Made by a program: the position numbers and the translations under genes
Shown: positions 23,600-38,800 of the stretch, in pieces
Layout of the letters: every line of letters begins with the position of its first letter
How positions within the stretch are numbered: position 1 is the first letter of the stretch
Assembly: GCF_022201045.2 (NCBI RefSeq)
Contig: NC_068560.1
Location: 34,435,001-34,499,000, forward strand
Length of the DNA stretch: 64,000 bases
Direction: 5' to 3'
DNA from: Citrus sinensis
Taxonomy: Eukaryota > Streptophyta > Magnoliopsida > Sapindales > Rutaceae
The notes under the pieces: generated by a model
Told to the model about the DNA's origin: nothing
What the model saw: the letters and a program-made list of their open reading frames with translations, nothing else
Databases searched by the model: none

Positions 23600-24839
23600 T
23601 TTTAGTGGCTTAAAATACATCAACTAATTAATATAGGAATGAAGGTTTCTTCATCTTCCCTCACCAATGCCACTAGGACATAATTTTAATGCCATAATCT
23701 CATATTTAATTATGCAACATTTTGTTTAATGTCTTTTGACTTCTTCAAACTCTATAAACATTAAGTATTTAAGATTTGTTATGTTTGAGTTTTTTTTTTA
23801 AGTATTTAACCAACATCCTCTTTAGAAATATTATTGTGTTTTTATGTTTTGACTTATTTAAATTTTTAGTATTGTATGCCTCATGGAATACTATTTTCTT
23901 CATGAGTTGAACAATGATAAAGATAGTTGAATGATAAATGTTAGGTTTTGTAGGATGTGGGAGTTTATTAATACCAAGAAGAATGAAAAATTGATTAGTG
24001 CGAACATGATTTTTATTGATGAAAATGTTTTATAAAAAATTCTTCTCCCATTGTTTCTCTAATTTTGTTTTCCCAATTGTTTTACACTTAATGTAGCATT
24101 TTTTTTTTCATAGGAAAATCTAATGCATGCAACAATCGGAAAAAATTTAGTGACAAAGTTTAGGCATATGTTGAGTGAAGATTCTTTGTACAGTGTCAAG
24201 AATTTGAAAATTGTTTCAACTATAGGCGAGTACAAACCACTTTCAAATCAGTATAAGATTATTTTCTTGATTATAACTTCGCTTAAGAGGTTAGAAGAAG
24301 GAACTGTTAAGATTCCGATCAATAGATTCTAATTCATATCTTCGAATTTGATTGATATACGCCTCTCATATATTTTTTTAATTATTAATATTTGTTAATC
24401 TTTAAGTGCATATTAGAGATTATTGATCCTTATATTTTAACATGTTTATGTTATTTTTCTGTAATATTACAGATGTTGTCGGAAGTTTATGTGGTGTGGG
24501 TGATATTGAGATCGTTGGAGCTGGTTGAAAAAAAAAGATATATAAAAGTTCTAATAGATTAGTAAGTTGAAAATAATTTAGAACTTATCAACAAGACAAC
24601 AACTACAAAAAGTATAAGGTCTGTACACTTACACTATACACATTAATATACATTTTTAAAGTTAACAAAAAAATAATTAAATTTCATAAATAACATTAGT
24701 TTTATAAGGCTGTCTCATCTTAAAAAAAAAACAATTCATATTTTTTTTTTATCAATTTCATAAAGTGTAAAATAAGAAAAAAAAGATAATACTAAATTTT
24801 TTTTTTCAAAACCGCGCTTCGCACGGTTCTATTTCCTAA
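23600..24839 (+). mobile_element. Helitron-like element with RPA-type fragment
   Basis: The right end carries a hairpin (ACCG-CGCTTCGCA-CGGT at about 24811-24826) followed nine bases later by CTAA (24836-24839) and then T, matching the Helitron 3' rule (hairpin, CTRR, insertion before T). The left part (TTTAGTGGCTTAAAATACATCAAC onward) matches 53835-54140 in the Helitron cluster. The 5' terminus is not clear. Inside is a fragment of an RPA1-like OB-fold gene, a usual cargo of plant Helitrons. Confidence 0.72.
23945..24530 (+). pseudogene. RPA1-like (DUF223) fragment in Helitron
   Basis: Discontinuous coding pieces can be read: first an RMWEFINTKKNEKLISAN-like segment before about 24010, then after an intron-like gap the 69-codon frame 24123-24332, including MHATIGKNLVTKF and YSVKNLKIV. 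A DVVGSLCGVGDIE-like piece follows near 24474. This order is typical of replication protein A 70-kDa-like DNA-binding proteins encoded by plant Helitrons. Stops and missing parts make it nonfunctional. The related element at 52.6 kb keeps only the first segment. Confidence 0.65.
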
Positions 24840-25550
24840 TTTAGAAGTAAAGCTAGTGAAGTTTTGGGTGATTTAAAAAAATATATAAATGAATTATATA
24901 ATTAACCATGACTCTACTAGCTAACGAAGGATATACCCCTATTATTATTACACTTGATGCAATTTTTTTCAATTCTAATACGAATGATAAGATATATTTA
25001 TGAAACCAATATTACTTAACAGTATGGAATTAATACAACCAAAATGTCTACGGTGAAATGGAGCGAAAAATATAAAATTTAATAAAAAAATAAAATATTA
25101 TATTATTAAATATTTTAGCACATAAAAAGGTGAATGTTTAAAACTTTCTCTTTTTTTTTTGAAAATTTTCTCAATCTACAAATATCCTACAATCTGATAT
25201 TTTATTGGGACACTGGATATATTCATTATCCAAATATTGACGGAAATAAACTCCTAATAAGAATGGAACTCATGCACTTAAACGTTGATTGTCGAGGGCG
25301 TGAACTAAAGGCCAATGACAAGAATGTTTGAAACTTGAAATAGGATTTGAGTGCCTTTTAACAATTGAAACCTTTCAATCGGGAGAAAAAAGACAATTGA
25401 AATGGCAGGCAATAAAAATACAATGACGAAAATGATAATTCTTTAGTGTTTCTACAACAGAATTTAGAAAGTTTTAGGTGGGATGTTTTTGTAATACACT
25501 AAGAATATTGGTGTAGTTTTCTGATATTTCAACCTAAGAAATTTCAGCTG

Positions 25551-25575
25551 CACGTGGCTATTGCCAAGCCACGTG
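25551..25575 (+). promoter_or_regulatory. Twin G-boxes upstream of TPS copy B
   Basis: CACGTG occurs at 25551-25556 and again at 25570-25575. Each is extended by GC so that CACGTGGC and GCCACGTG form an 8-bp inverted repeat with a 9-bp spacer. G-boxes bind bHLH (for example MYC2) or bZIP factors, and jasmonate control through MYC2 is known for sesquiterpene synthase genes. They lie about 50 bp upstream of the TATA box. TPS copy A lacks this region. Confidence 0.6.
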
Positions 25576-25606
25576 ATAAGTGGCTCTCCGTTTCTGGCTT
25601 ACTGCC

Positions 25607-25616
25607 TATATATATA
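25607..25616 (+). promoter_or_regulatory. TATA box of TPS copy B
   Basis: TATATATATA lies about 120 bp upstream of the ATG at 25734. The P450/TPS junction of copy A falls immediately downstream, at about 25619, so copy A has lost this core promoter. Confidence 0.6.
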
Positions 25617-25733
25617 ATAATGTTCCCATCCTCCATGCAAGGGAAGTAAGGGTTACAATTGAAATTGCTTCCTTACGCTCTTTTCTTTTCAATCATTAGC
25701 AGTACATAAGCTCCTAGAAAAAAAAAAAAAAAA

Positions 25734-28700
25734 ATGTCTGAGGGCGGGGATTTTAATCGCCGGACAGCAAATTACCACCCTAACATTTGGGGGGATCGTT
25801 TCATCAACTACAATGCAGAAGATGAGGTACGTACAATGCGTAATTGGGATTTATTTTTTTTTTTTGTTTTTCAACAATTTAAAAAAGAAAAAAAAAAGAA
25901 ATTTATATTCCTAGCCTTATGCAGACGTCCCTAAAGGGCAATTATTTATATATATTATAAGCATGTGATTATATGTAGTGCATACGGAAATGCAGATTTA
26001 TCATGGGGGTCAATCGCAAGAAATTGAAGAACTCAAGGAAGAAGTGAGAAGGGAACTACCGGGCAGTGGTGTTGATTCTTTATCACGGCTGAAACTTATT
26101 GATGCAATCCTGCGTTTAGGCGTGGGATATCAGTTTGAAAGAGAGTTAGAAGAAGCATTACAGAATCTCTATGATGCATTTTCCAATAATTTTTATAATA
26201 TTGAAGATAATGATCTTTACCACGTTGCACTTCGTTTTCGAATTTTAAGACAACGTGGATACAAAGTTTCATGTGGTAAGCATGTTCAAATCATGCAGCT
26301 TCTTAGACTTTTAAGGTTACGTTTGATATAACTTTTCAAACAAAAACAAAATTTATTTAAATAGAATTTTTATAAGTAAAGTTTTTGTTTAAAAAATTTT
26401 AATTGTTTAGTTAGCAATGAAAATTTTTACTAAAAATTATAAAATAATTTTTTTAAAAGTTGTATTATGAAAAAAATGAAATAAGATTATTAATTAATTA
26501 AATAAATAATATTTTAAATATTTTAACATTTAAAACATATTTTTCAACATTTATTTCTAAAATAATTTGACCTTTTCATAATGGAGACAAAATAATTTAT
26601 TTAATCTTTAAAAGTTCTGCTAAAAAAAATCAAATAATAATAATAATTTTTTTTTTATAAGAACTTATAAAATGAAATAAGCACTTATAATCATTAGAGA
26701 AGCTATACCAAATAAGTTATACACACACAACATGTTACGCACGGCAGATGCACGTGCACACATGATGAATTTGTATAATTTGTAGAACACACGAAGTTGT
26801 GGTATCATATCAGGTAATAATCAACTAATAATCATTTCCATTTATTTTATATATGAATCAGATATATTCAACAAGTTTAAAGATGGCAAGGGCAATTTCA
26901 AGGAGTCCTTGAAAACCGATGTGTCAGGGATGTTGAGCTTGTACGAAGCAGCCCATCTGGTCGTGCACGGAGAAGATATTCTGAACGAGGCTATTGCTTT
27001 CACGACTGCTCACCTTCAATCGTCCATGGCTCCACAAGTGATTCATGCTCTACGGCAGCCCCTGTACAAAGGCCTGCCGAGGATTGAGGCCAGGTTTTTT
27101 ATCTCTCTCTACCAAGAGCATGAACCTTTGCATAACAAAGCTTTACTGAAGCTTGCGAAGTTGGATTTCAACCAAGTCCAGTCATTGTACAAGATTGAAC
27201 TTAGCGAAATCTCAAGGTCACCTCCAGATCATATCCTTCATGTTATTAATTAATAAGAATCTATATACACACACGCATGCCTACACACACATCGAGAATA
27301 CACAAGACAAGACGTATATGATTAATATATATGCTAATTATTTAAATATATAACTGCATGCATGCAGGTGGTGGAAGGATTTAGACTTCGCTAGAAAGCT
27401 ACCTTTCGCAAGAGACAGAGTGGTCGAGTGCTACTTTTGGATAGTGGGGGTTTATTTTGAGCCTCAATATTCACTTGCTAGAAAATTGCTAACCAAAGTA
27501 ATCTCCATGACATCCATCATCGATGATATCTATGATGTCTATGGCATACCTGAAGAGCTCGATCTCTTTACAGCAGCAATTGATAGGTTTAATTTGTTAC
27601 TATCTAGTGTTAATCCTATATCAGCTGACAATTAATAGTCTGCTTCTTGGACAAAGTATAAGAGGAAATTTAGAATATATCAGATGCAACACAACCAATC
27701 AATGCACGTATGACATGTGTAATTGAACATAATATAATTACCACTTTCATGATAATTTTTCAAAATAAATACTCACATGTCACAACATCATTTTTTTATT
27801 GTATGACTAACGTGATACATTTGATATATTATAGAATTTCTTAAAGTATAGAATAATTAATTTTATAAAAAAGTACTCTTTAGTCCTTATAATATGAGAT
27901 AATTGTTTAGTTAGTCCATATATTTTAACAATTTATCCGAGATATCATTGTAGTACATCTATTTCAATTAAAGTTTATTACTCTACTTAAATAATAATAA
28001 TTATTATAATAATTAGCTGCATGTCATACTTGTTTGAAGTTTAAGTAATATCCAACAACTATGGAAGAATGACAAAGATATTTTATGTATAATTCATGAG
28101 TATAAGCTGGTCTTAATGGACTTTTTTTGTATATTAAGGCTCAAATTACCGAAAACATTAATAGATTACATTTAATTGAGTTTAACATTATATGACAATT
28201 TGCAACACATAATTGTTTACATATAAACCCAACGTTGGATTAAAGATCCAACATTTTTTGGTAAATCAAATACATTAGTTATGTCTTCAGTAGTATGTGT
28301 CAAATCAAGAATGAGTTCCTGATTCAGGAAAATAACCGGGTGGATTTTGAGTTTCAGGTGGGATGTGAGTTGCATCGACCAGTTGCCAGAATACATGCAA
28401 ACATTTTATGTGGCATTGTTAGATCTTTACAAAGAAATTGAGGAAGAGTTGGCAACGAAAGGATGGTCATATCGAGTCCACTATGCAAAAGAAGAAGTAA
28501 ATCAATATTACTTATAAAAGTTAATCAAGGATACAAGATTTTCCATCAGAATTTTGATCACGACAGTATTAATTGATCATTTGTGACATTGAATCCATGG
28601 CAGATGAAAATTCTAGTTCATGGCTACCATGATGAATCTAAATGGTTCCACAACAATTACGTTCCTACAATGGAGGAGTACATGCGAGTGTCCCTAGTAA

Positions 28701-29265
28701 CCTCTGGTTACTCTATGCTTACAGCAGCATCTTTTCTCGGTATGGACAGTGTAGTGACAAAGGAGGCCTTTGATTGGGTGTCTGGTAAACCTAAGATTAT
28801 TAGAGCCTCAACTATAATTGGAAGACTCATGGATGACATCAAATCACATAAGGTACGTATACGTTACGTACATACATGTGCTTATAAATTATCTATCACT
28901 TTAGAATTTGGATACACGTTAATCAACACACGTGATGTGGTTACTTGCATGTACAGTTCGAGCAAGAAAGAGGACACGCGGCGTCGGCTATCGAGTGCTA
29001 CATGAAGGAGAAGGAGCGCGAAGGCGTGAGTGTGACAGAGCAAGAGGTGCATGAAGAGTTATATAAGAAAGTTGGCGATGCATGGAAGGATATAAATGAA
29101 GAATGTCTCATGCCCACCGAGGTGCCAAGGCCTCTCCTCATGCGAGTTCTAAACCTATCAAGAGTAATTGATGTCATCTACAAGGAGGGTGATGGCTACA
29201 CCCATGTTGGCCAAGTGATGAAAGATAATATTGCATCCGTGCTCATACATCCAGTTGCTATTTAA
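25734..29265 (+). CDS. Sesquiterpene synthase, TPS-a type, intact
   Basis: Seven exons are deduced: 25734-25826, 25996-26275, 26862-27216, 27368-27586, 28358-28496, 28604-28852 and 28957-29265. They give 547 aa, the canonical seven-exon TPS-a layout. The enzyme should ionise and cyclise farnesyl diphosphate in the cytosol with Mg2+. Visible motifs are RRx8W (residues 9-19), RDR upstream of the active site, DDIYD (295-299) and DDIKSHKFE (439-447, the NSE/DTE site). There is no plastid transit peptide. The product cannot be read from the sequence. Intron 2 has an extra insertion at about 26314-26720 relative to copy A. Twin G-boxes and a TATA box lie upstream, and a P450 lies 10.5 kb upstream on the same strand. 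The first exon follows an A-run directly before ATG. Confidence 0.95.
26314..26720. mobile_element. MITE-like insertion in TPS-B intron 2
   Basis: The segment is present in copy B and absent from the same intron of copy A. The left end reads GTTACGTTTGATATAACTTT. The right end, reverse complemented, reads ATAACTTATTTGGTATAGCTT, an imperfect terminal inverted repeat. It is AT-rich and noncoding. I could not fix a target duplication. Confidence 0.55.
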
Positions 29266-30550
29266 TAATAATCTCGGGCCTGCCAGAACCCGAATCGCAC
29301 TTCATACCCAAATAAATGTGTGTAAAAAATAAGAGGCCCAGTCAAGAATAAAACTTTATCATCTGTTTTTCTTTGAAGATTGCTACTGCTATCATGAATA
29401 ATTGACTGTTGAGTTTGCAGATTTTTTGTTTTGTTATCTAGTTTTTATAAGCTATCCCTTAAAAAAAAAATGTATTGTTGCAAGCAAACCCAAAATATTG
29501 TTGAATTAAAGCCAAAATTACTAAATTAAACTTAAAATTTCAGTAGCCAACAATTAACAAAGTAGAAGGTAAAGTTTTCCATTTTAATACAAGCACAACA
29601 TCGGCCTAACACCCTGCCTTAGCCTCGGCCCAAAGAAACAATCTGGGGCCAGCGGTGCAAGTTGGGTTTAGGCCGAGGATGTCGTCCAGGCCCAAGTCGC
29701 ATCAACCCCACACTTCGGTACATTTTTATGATTTTATCCCTTAAATACGGTTTTTAAAACCTGTGACTCTACAGATTATCAATTGGACAATGTTGCCCCA
29801 CAAGTTTTCCTCTTCTGAATCTGAGCTTGTTATAGTTTCGTGTGGAATTCAGCAAACCGCCGGAATCGAAATCACCTGCACTCATCAAGTATCATGCCAA
29901 GCGAGCAATTTTCATTTTCAATCCAAACAATATCTTAGATAAATTGTAAAATATAATCATAATTGGGAAAAAAAAAAAAAAGAGTCAGAAATCTCGTGTG
30001 GATAGTGCCGCTCATAGCACCATTAAACGCAATGGTGCTGCGTTCGCACGATGATATCATCACTCTCTTTCTCTAAAATTGAAATGAAGAAAAACAAAGA
30101 AGTTAAGCCACACAAAAAATTTCGTACCCCTTGAGCTCCATGAGAAAATCTCTTCAGCCAAGCAAAACTATCATAGGAGGGCCGTTTTATAGGGCGCTTA
30201 TCTGGTTGCCCTAATTTACACAGCCCGATCGTCTCGATAGGGGTCGGCGAATGAATGAAACGACGCCGTTAATTAAACGGGTAACTTAAAATACCCTGTG
30301 TTCGCGTTTTCTTTGGGCGTGCAAACCCAAACTGAAGCCCAAGACGTATTTATACTCAATTGCTAAAAAGTCCCCGTTTCAGAAATTAATATTACAAAAG
30401 AGCCCCCAACCTGGTCAAACTCCCATTAACCCAGCCTGCCAACAAGTCCCAATGTGTAAAATAAATTTAATATCCGGGTAATCGTGTCAATTTGGTAAAG
30501 GTAGTGGGTAGAAAAGTGCAAATTTAATTTTTATTTAAACGAATACCAAG
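29266..30550. other. TPS-RPL3 spacer, copy B
   Basis: This is homologous to 5454-8059 of copy A without the insertion at 5808, the extra 137-bp unit and the MITE at 7071. The left part is the TPS 3' flank, and the right part is the RPL3 upstream region with AGCCCA (30336-30341, TGGGCT on the minus strand), a site II-like motif. No gene is seen. Confidence 0.7.
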
Positions 30551-30558
30551 TAGGGTTT
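30551..30558 (-). promoter_or_regulatory. Telo-box of RPL3
   Basis: TAGGGTTT (AAACCCTA on the minus strand) lies close to the presumed transcription start, as in many plant ribosomal protein genes. A noncoding first exon, ending near 30609 before a GT, and a 5' UTR intron ending with CAG at 30963 follow. Confidence 0.6.
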
Positions 30559-30900
30559 AGCCTTCCAGCTCTAGAGCACAACGAGTCAGTCGCCGCAGCA
30601 GCTCAGGTTCCCTCTCTGCCCTCTCAATCTATCTTCTGCAAATGTTTGGTTACTGAGAATGTGAAGGAAAAGAAAAAAAATGATTTTCTCGGTAACCAAA
30701 TATCGATTAAAAACTATTACAAGATATGATTACGTGTATGTACATTTGTAGTTTTCATATATATTGTTCTCAAACAACTATGGAACTGTTGGCTTTTAAT
30801 ATTGTTCGCTGGAGTTAGCGATCAGCGTTTGCCTGATCTGTGGTTCTGTGTTTCGTATGGCCATTCATAATGTTTAGGCCATTGTTATTGCGTGAGTTGA

Positions 30901-33049
<2,149 letters not shown>

Positions 33050-34183
33050 TTATATGCTAAAAAGTCAAGAGTTTTGCACCGTTATAGTTAATTCAGCCAG
33101 TCTAAATTTTATCCAGTTTGACTATCTTGGAACAGTTTTTGAGCCTGGCATCAGCTGTGTTTCTTTCCATGTTTCTTTTTCTTTTTCCTTTGTTCTTTTT
33201 ATTTTTTAAGAGATGGTCGTGCTTTATTCTATTGAATATTTTTAAATTTAAAAAAATTCCTCAGCTCCTATCTTGAATATGGTTTGTTTTATTGCTTTCG
33301 TGCACCTTGTAGGTTGTAGCTAGGGTTTCTAGTTGATTCTCCGCCTAGGTTGTCTTTAGTAGCTGATCATGCTGCTGCATAAAGAATAATTTTTCTTTTA
33401 TTGAGATCTGCCGATCTAACCCAGCAAAGAAAAGATGTCTTGCAGGCGGTTACCTGGACGATTTAATGGATTAATGTATGCATTGGCGAACGTCACTGGA
33501 ATATTTAGAAAAGTTTAGGAATAAACATTATTTTGAAAATTTTTGTTAAATTTTATCGTGAGTGACTGAGTGATGACAAATATCACGAGGACGCATGGAA
33601 CTACTGAAAAGCAAGGATGGATTTGGATTCAGTTTTGATGTAAATTTTTACGAATGTTCTAACAATTTAATTATTTATCAACATATACGGTTATTAGCTT
33701 GGTGAAAATTGTTTTCTATAATGTCGGGGATCTTAATATTTGAATCCCAAATTGAGTTTATCTATTAAATGATAGATTTTATAATTATTTAGTTACTATG
33801 CAACGGATAAAAATTTATAATTATATAATTACTATCTCGAACGTTATATTAAATAAAAGTTAAATTAAGATCTAGATGTTAGAATGTGTTGGAATACGTG
33901 GCATTATTCAATGACGAAGTCTGATTGGACGAGGCAATCCAAAATTCCAAATTCCTAGATTTTTCTTGAGACATTCCCTAACATATTTCATTCCTTACGA
34001 ATGACGGGATGGGCTTTGCACAAGTCAAGAGGAGATACAGAGATCCAGTCAAAGTCAACTATTAAAAGTTATCAGCCTAACCAAAAAGACATCTCAATTT
34101 TATTTTCCACAAACTGATCACTTCAAAAAGCATCAACCGTCAGCTGAGTTTATGTTCTGAAAGTTTAGTTAGAATCGCTGCTT
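33050..34183. other. RPL3 3' UTR and intergenic DNA
   Basis: T-rich 3' UTR sequence runs to about 33250, then AT-rich intergenic DNA. No gene is supported. Confidence 0.5.
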
Positions 34184-34191
34184 CGTGTAAT

Positions 34192-34562
34192 TAGGGATGA
34201 TAATTTTTTTGGATGGAATGAGATCATGCGGGATCTCATTCTATTTGGGACAGGAATAAAATATATTTTTGTCCTATAAAAAAATTTAAGGAAAAGAGTG
34301 AAATATTTTTTTATCCCAATTATATATACAGGACATGAATAAGATTGACAAATTCTATTCCATTCCATCTCATTGCCGATTAAGAATGAAAATTTTACTA
34401 ATTAGAATGAGATCTCGCAAGATCCCATCTCTTTTGGGACGAGATTATAACATATTTTTTTCTCAAAAAAAATATGAGGACGGGACTATAATATTTTTTT
34501 CATCCCATTTGCATATACGCACTGGAATTAGTAAATCTCATCCATTCCCATTGCCAACCCTA
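34192..34562. mobile_element. hAT-type MITE, 371 bp
   Basis: The left end is TAGGGATGATAAT. The right end, reverse complemented, begins TAGGGTTGGCAATGGGAATGG. The flanks CGTGTAAT (34184-34191) and CGTGTAAC (34563-34570) are an 8-bp target duplication with one change. The interior consists of two related halves (GAATGAGATC...GATCTCATTC-like text). No coding region belongs to it. Confidence 0.78.
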
Positions 34563-34669
34563 CGTGTAACGGGTTGCTTCTCTTGACCGGTCAAAAGAAG
34601 AAAGAGCTGATCTATCGCGTGTTAAAACCTTCCAACCAGCGAGACCTTCTTTCTTTCCCCAGAGTTGCA

Positions 34670-35340
34670 AAACTGGAAATGTTGTCAGGTGTGGCTTAAC
34701 TGCCAATGAGCATCAGAATTACCAAGTTGTGGTGGTTGAGCATGTTTGTTCTGAATTAGAACTGGAGATCTTCTCTTCTGAAACTGGTAAATGGAAAAGA
34801 AACAAACCCTTCAATCTGTTTTTGCCTCCTCCTGTGAAAGATCTCTTCCCAGAGTCTACTTGGCTGCCTCTTTTCTCTCAAACAACGCCATCCACAGGAG
34901 AATACCTGATCATTTGCTCATCTACAATGTTCAAAACAGTCACCATAAGCGGATTAACTTGCTTGTGCATTAGGGGACTCATGCCAGAATTCACCAGAGT
35001 ATCTGGGGATGCTTTGGAAAGCTGTAAGAGTGAGTCCATTACAGCTATGCTGATTTGGATGGGGTTAACACCTGGTATCTTTTTCAACGAACAAGATCTT
35101 GGTTACCAACAACATTGATCGAGAAAAATTCAAGTCGGTTTTAGCTGAATAGTCTTCATAACCAAATATTCAAATAGAATTATCCAAAAATCTCAAGCGT
35201 GGTAATGAATTGAAGCCTCAGAATCTATCCCATTTGCATACAAAGAATTTTCTCAAACCATGTATATGCAGGTCAAGGAGACCATTATTTCTTACAACAC
35301 TGAGATTGGTGTTTTGGAGGAATGTTAATTTGGCCTTTAA
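34670..35340 (+). pseudogene. Decayed F-box protein fragment
   Basis: The open part reads CGLTANEHQNYQVVVVEH, then LELEIFSSETGKWK, wording typical of the F-box-associated domain of plant F-box proteins. Downstream text looks like later parts of the same domain but in shifting frames (for example IWGCFGKL, and ADLDGVNTWYLF). The N-terminal F-box motif is missing. I infer a truncated, frameshifted copy of a substrate-recognition subunit of SCF ubiquitin ligase. A kelch-less F-box relative is the best guess, but the subfamily cannot be named. Confidence 0.45.
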
Positions 35341-35801
35341 ATTTTATTTCTCATTTGTTGGCTGAAATGGAGCAAAAATTTAATATTGTCATTTCACTGA
35401 ATATAAATAAAGTAAGCTACACAGCTTTTTACTCCACCTTCTGAGATGAAAATCAAGTAATCTCCTATTTATGACATTTAAATTAAAAATGAAAGAATGT
35501 ACTGCTCTATTATTACTCTAAATGGAAAAAGGTATACAACACTCAAATTTATCCTGTCAAAGCAACATAAATGAAAAGGATTCCTACTTCAAACTACAAA
35601 AACATGGCTACTATAGACAATGAGAGAGAGCTCACTGTAACTAATGTGCCTAAAATTTCACAGGCGGAAGGCCAAATTTTTTTTTTCCTTTCTCTTTGTT
35701 TTGTTTCCTAGTGTCCCTCCTAGAATAGTCAGCAACCAACAGAGCAGGCATCCGAAGCTTTTTGCAACCTAAACCATAATCTATACCTCATAGTCTAGGG
35801 C

Positions 35802-38800
35802 TCAGGCTGCTGCCGGGATCGGCCCATCATATCTGAAACCCCGACCACGTCCACGGCCTCTGAATCTGCCTTGTCCACGTCCTCGCCCTGCAGGTTTTGA
35901 GTAGTTTAATTACAGTTTGCAGAAGATATTATACTCCAAAAGGAGTATATATCAATTTAACTAAAGAGAGCAAAATATTGTGCAATGCACCCCCATGTAT
36001 TTGCTGCAACTGAACTCACTAGAGCAAATCCAAAGTTAAAAACAGGTGATCGAAACCCAGAGGTATTGTCTAAAGGCCATATTTTCTTTTACTTGCATTT
36101 GGATTTGTATAGCCATGCAAGTAGAACACACAAGAAGGCAAAATGACATGAATTAATTACATAACACTAAAGAAGTAAAACTTAACCAAAAAGCCAGAAA
36201 CATAATGCATGAAGATATGAAACAAAAGCATGGCAAAACCCATCACAACAAAACTCCCCAATAACTTAATCAAAACCCAGAGAAACTATGGATTCACCAC
36301 AAAAATACAATCCGATCATACCAGCATAGAAGAGTTAGTCACATCAAGCAAATACTGACAGACCCATCAATCACAAGCACTCAAAAGCCCAACATGGGAG
36401 TTGAACTCTACAATAAGATAATATATTAGTATTTGATATCAGTGTCAATTTTTTATTTTTTTTTTTGGTATATGTATTTAGAAAAAATAGATTTACAGTA
36501 ACAGAGAATGTAAAAGCTTACCACGGCCTTCAGCAGAAGCAACACCTCTACCATAGTCATTATAACCACCAGATTCTTGTTGCATATACCTACCACTGTA
36601 GCCTCTTCCATGCCCACGAAAACCACCACGGCTTCTTCCACGGCCTCGACCTCTGCCACCATACCAACGCCCACCATCTCCATTGTACTCGACCACTCCA
36701 TTATTATTTACTATCACAAACAAGGCAAAAATAATCATAATTAATGTTTCATCATGCTATTAAATTAAAGCTAGTAAGTTGCAAAATAAGCAGATGCTAG
36801 GTAAATGAAATTGCGGCATGGTAAAACAATGGAATCCACCTTTTTCGTAAACTACTAGTGCTGTTGATTACTAGCAGACACAATTACAGCAAACATGGGC
36901 TGCACATGCTATAAGAAAAAATATTTCACTTTTCACCCGTGCTGAGAGGACAAAAAATAGATAGGAAAATTTAAAACCAAATTGTCAAAAGTGAAAATGC
37001 TCATGCAAAAGAGACAGGAATATGGTCTCAAGTAAACCATATATTGTTTGTCCTAAATTTTTCCTTGCATTAGCCAATAGATTCCCTTCTGTGCAATTAA
37101 CTAAATTCTTTATAAATTTTCTTTCCTCTCCAAAATTTTTAATGAAGGGTTTAGTTATAAAGTTCTTAGTACATTTTATTTTCTAAACAAAAGTCATTGA
37201 TTCCTGCTGTGTGTGGAATGCGAAATTAAGTGCACCAAATAAGCACAACAAAATAAAGGACATAAGAATTTTACGTGATTCAGCAATTATAACTATGTCC
37301 ACAGGAATAAAAGAAAATAATTGTATTACTAATAATTATTAGAATACAATATTTGAGTAAAAAAATTTTACTTTCCAAAACTCAAATACACCCAATGCTC
37401 TCACACACACTTGAAAGGAAAAACCTCTCAAATACACACTCTCTCCAATTGCTCACTCTCTCAACAATTCTTCACTAGAATTATTTCTCTCAAATTTTGG
37501 GATGCAGTCACTGAAGGAATACATGCTCAACTTTTTATTTTTCAACATCTGTTTGGTGGCCAGCAAGACAAAAAGTCTTTTTGCTTGCTAATTTGTCAAT
37601 GATTTCCACCACCGCAAAGTAAAAGTCTTTACAAAAGTCATTGACAAAATAGTCTTTAATTGCAAAAGTCTTCATGCTTTTTTACTTTAACAAATCTCTA
37701 TCTCGGTGAAAATTTTACTAAAATCTGAACCAACTACTAGTGAACCATTATATCCAAAGTGGTTGTGTCTTTATGACTGCGTACGGAAGGAAAGTACAAA
37801 GCAAGGCTCGTAGCAAAAGGTTTTGCTCAGAAGGAAGGTATTAACTATAATGAAGTGTTCTCTCCAGTTTAAAACTCCATTTGTAACTTACTTGCCTTGG
37901 CGGCTGAATATGAGTTAGAGTTGGCTCAATTGTTAAAACGACATTCTTGTATGGAGATTTGGAAGAAGAAATCTATATGGCTCAGTTTTATGGTTTCAAA
38001 GTTATTGTAAAGGAGAATCATGTGTGCAGATTGATCAAATCCTTGTACTGATTGAAACAATCACCAAGACAGTAGTACAAGAGATTTAATCAATTTATAT
38101 AAGAATAGAAATTCACCAGAAGTGAACATAATCACTGTGTTTAATTTAGAACACTACAAGATGAAACTTTCATCCATCTGTTACTCCATGTCAACAATAT
38201 GCTTATACCTTTAAAGAATAAAGGTAAAATTAAATAAAGGTAAAATTGAAAGATTAAAAAAGCAATTGGCTTCTGAGTTCGAGATAAAAGACTTAAGTAA
38301 TGCACAGAGAATACTCGAGATGGAAATTCTTATAGACAAAAAAAATGAGCATATGGTTGATTCAAAAGTCCCATTTGAAGAAAGCGGTAGAAAAGTTTGG
38401 TATGGATGACAAAACCAAACCAAATTCTACTCCTCTAACTCTTCATTTCAAATTAAGTTTTTCTTCATATCTTACATCTCAAGACGAGTGCGACTACATG
38501 ACTCGTATTCTAAATGCTAGTGTTGTGGATAGTCTTATGTATGTTATGGTGTGCACAAGGCCCGACATATCTCAAGTCGTGAGTATGAATAGTCGATACA
38601 TGCATAATCTAGGTAAAAATCATTGGTTTGCAATGAATTGGATTCTCCAATATCTGTACGGGACAATTGATGTTGAATTATTGTTTAAAAAGGATTGTAG
38701 TCAACAATGTGTTGGGTATTGTGATTGCGATTTTGCCAGAAACCTTGACAAGTGAAAATCAACAACGAGTTACGTATTCACATTATGTGTAAGTTCAATT

